Source: Acidobacteriota bacterium (lineage in GTDB: Bacteria; Acidobacteriota; Vicinamibacteria; Marinacidobacterales; SMYC01). From it: a stretch of DNA of 6,706 nucleotides. The notes under the pieces were generated by a model. It made no database searches. It was not told where the DNA came from and saw only the letters and a list, made by a program, of their open reading frames with translations. Position numbers and translations under genes: made by a program. Shown here piece after piece: positions 6,408-6,706 of this stretch (its first letter is position 1; the number at the start of each line of letters is the position of its first letter). The stretch spans positions 1 to 6,706 of the forward strand of contig JAUVQL010000053.1 in NCBI GenBank assembly GCA_030598165.1, given 5' to 3'.

Positions 6408-6706
6408 CCGTCCATCCCCTTCGAGGCCGAGCTGGTCAAAGGCTCATCCTGGGTGCTGGGCTTGCGATGACTCCTCCGAAGCAGAGAGTAGATTTTGAGC
6501 GCTGGACCACTCAACAAGTAAGTTCCGGCCACCAGCAAGAGGGTGGTTTGAGGATGTGAGCCAACCGCTACGAACAACAATGCCAACAAGAGGACCGTCA
6601 GATAGCTTTGACGACGACGCAAGTCGAAATCTTTGAAGCTGTAATAACGGAACGTGCTCACCATAAGGAACGTCAGGACCACCACCAAGACCAACGCCGG
6701 AGCTGC
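6404..6706 (-). CDS. pssA: CDP-diacylglycerol-serine O-phosphatidyltransferase, C-terminal part (5' end outside window)
   Basis: The enzyme condenses CDP-diacylglycerol with L-serine to give phosphatidylserine and CMP, the first committed step to phosphatidylethanolamine, in the inner membrane. The last 100 residues are visible and the frame is open to the right edge, so the TTG at 6694 is an internal leucine codon and not a start. Features seen are a transmembrane helix ending LTFLMVSTFRYYSFKD (11-26), a basic loop DLRRRQS, and two more hydrophobic helices (about 36-48 and 54-69, the latter ending LLSGPAL), then a polar tail. The LMVSxxRYxSFK signature after a helix is typical of the C-terminal half of bacterial type II PssA. 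The CDP-alcohol phosphotransferase catalytic motif (DGxxAR...GxxxDxxxD) would lie upstream, outside the window, so catalytic competence cannot be judged. It overlaps the Asd-like gene by 4 nt and is the upstream-most visible gene of the operon. Confidence 0.8.
   Translation of the reverse strand, partial: AAPALVLVVVLTFLMVSTFRYYSFKDFDLRRRQSYLTVLLLALLFVAVGSHPQTTLLLVAGTYLLSGPALKIYSLLRRSHRKPSTQDEPLTSSASKGMDG
6416..6421 (-). promoter_or_regulatory. Ribosome binding site of the Asd-like gene, inside pssA
   Basis: AAGGGG on the minus strand lies 8 nt before the ATG at 6407, within the last codons of pssA. An ATG between them is in the pssA frame (Met-Asp-Gly-stop) and is not the start of the second gene. 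The arrangement allows both fresh initiation and coupling through the ATGA overlap. Confidence 0.6.

Noticed and set aside
6404..6694. Complete 96-residue membrane protein starting at TTG 6694
   Set aside because: The frame stays open to the window edge, and the residues match the C-terminal part of PssA, so this is a truncated view of a longer gene.

Overview
This looks like a piece of a bacterial chromosome with moderately high GC. Gene style (a very large NtrY-like sensor kinase and a pssA-linked, degenerate aspartate-semialdehyde dehydrogenase homologue) suggests Acidobacteriota or a related lineage. That placement rests on gene-content impressions only.

Layout. (1) Positions 1-81 probably hold the last 26 codons of an unidentified plus-strand gene. 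Its stop overlaps the kinase start in an ATGA junction. (2) Positions 78-4313 (+) encode one 1411-residue membrane histidine kinase. It has two polytopic membrane blocks, three large probable extracytoplasmic regions, then HAMP, HisKA and HATPase_c. No response regulator is visible. (3) Positions 4259-4351 hold a cluster of short direct repeats with the anatomy of REP elements: a GTAG tetranucleotide followed directly by a perfect 7-bp, 3-nt-loop hairpin. There are two complete copies and one half copy. Part of the cluster lies inside the kinase reading frame and supplies its last 15 or so residues. (4) On the minus strand, reading from the right edge, is a convergent operon: the 3' part of pssA (phosphatidylserine synthase, cut by the window edge), an Asd/ArgC-fold protein that has lost its catalytic residues, and a tandem-thioredoxin-fold protein (AhpF N-terminal-domain-like, CTNC motif) fused to C-terminal HEAT repeats. 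The first two genes overlap by 4 nt (ATGA). The third follows after a short gap containing a perfect GC hairpin just ahead of its ribosome binding site.

How the parts may relate. The kinase is a signalling protein of the cell envelope, and the minus-strand operon begins with phospholipid synthesis, so the theme is loosely membrane-related. No direct functional link between the two strands can be shown. The most interesting items are the REP-like cluster recruited as coding sequence, the conserved but apparently dead dehydrogenase coupled to pssA, and the AhpF-NTD/HEAT fusion. There is no stretch above 300 bases without a gene. I see no RNA genes, CRISPR array, transposase gene or convincing intrinsic terminator.
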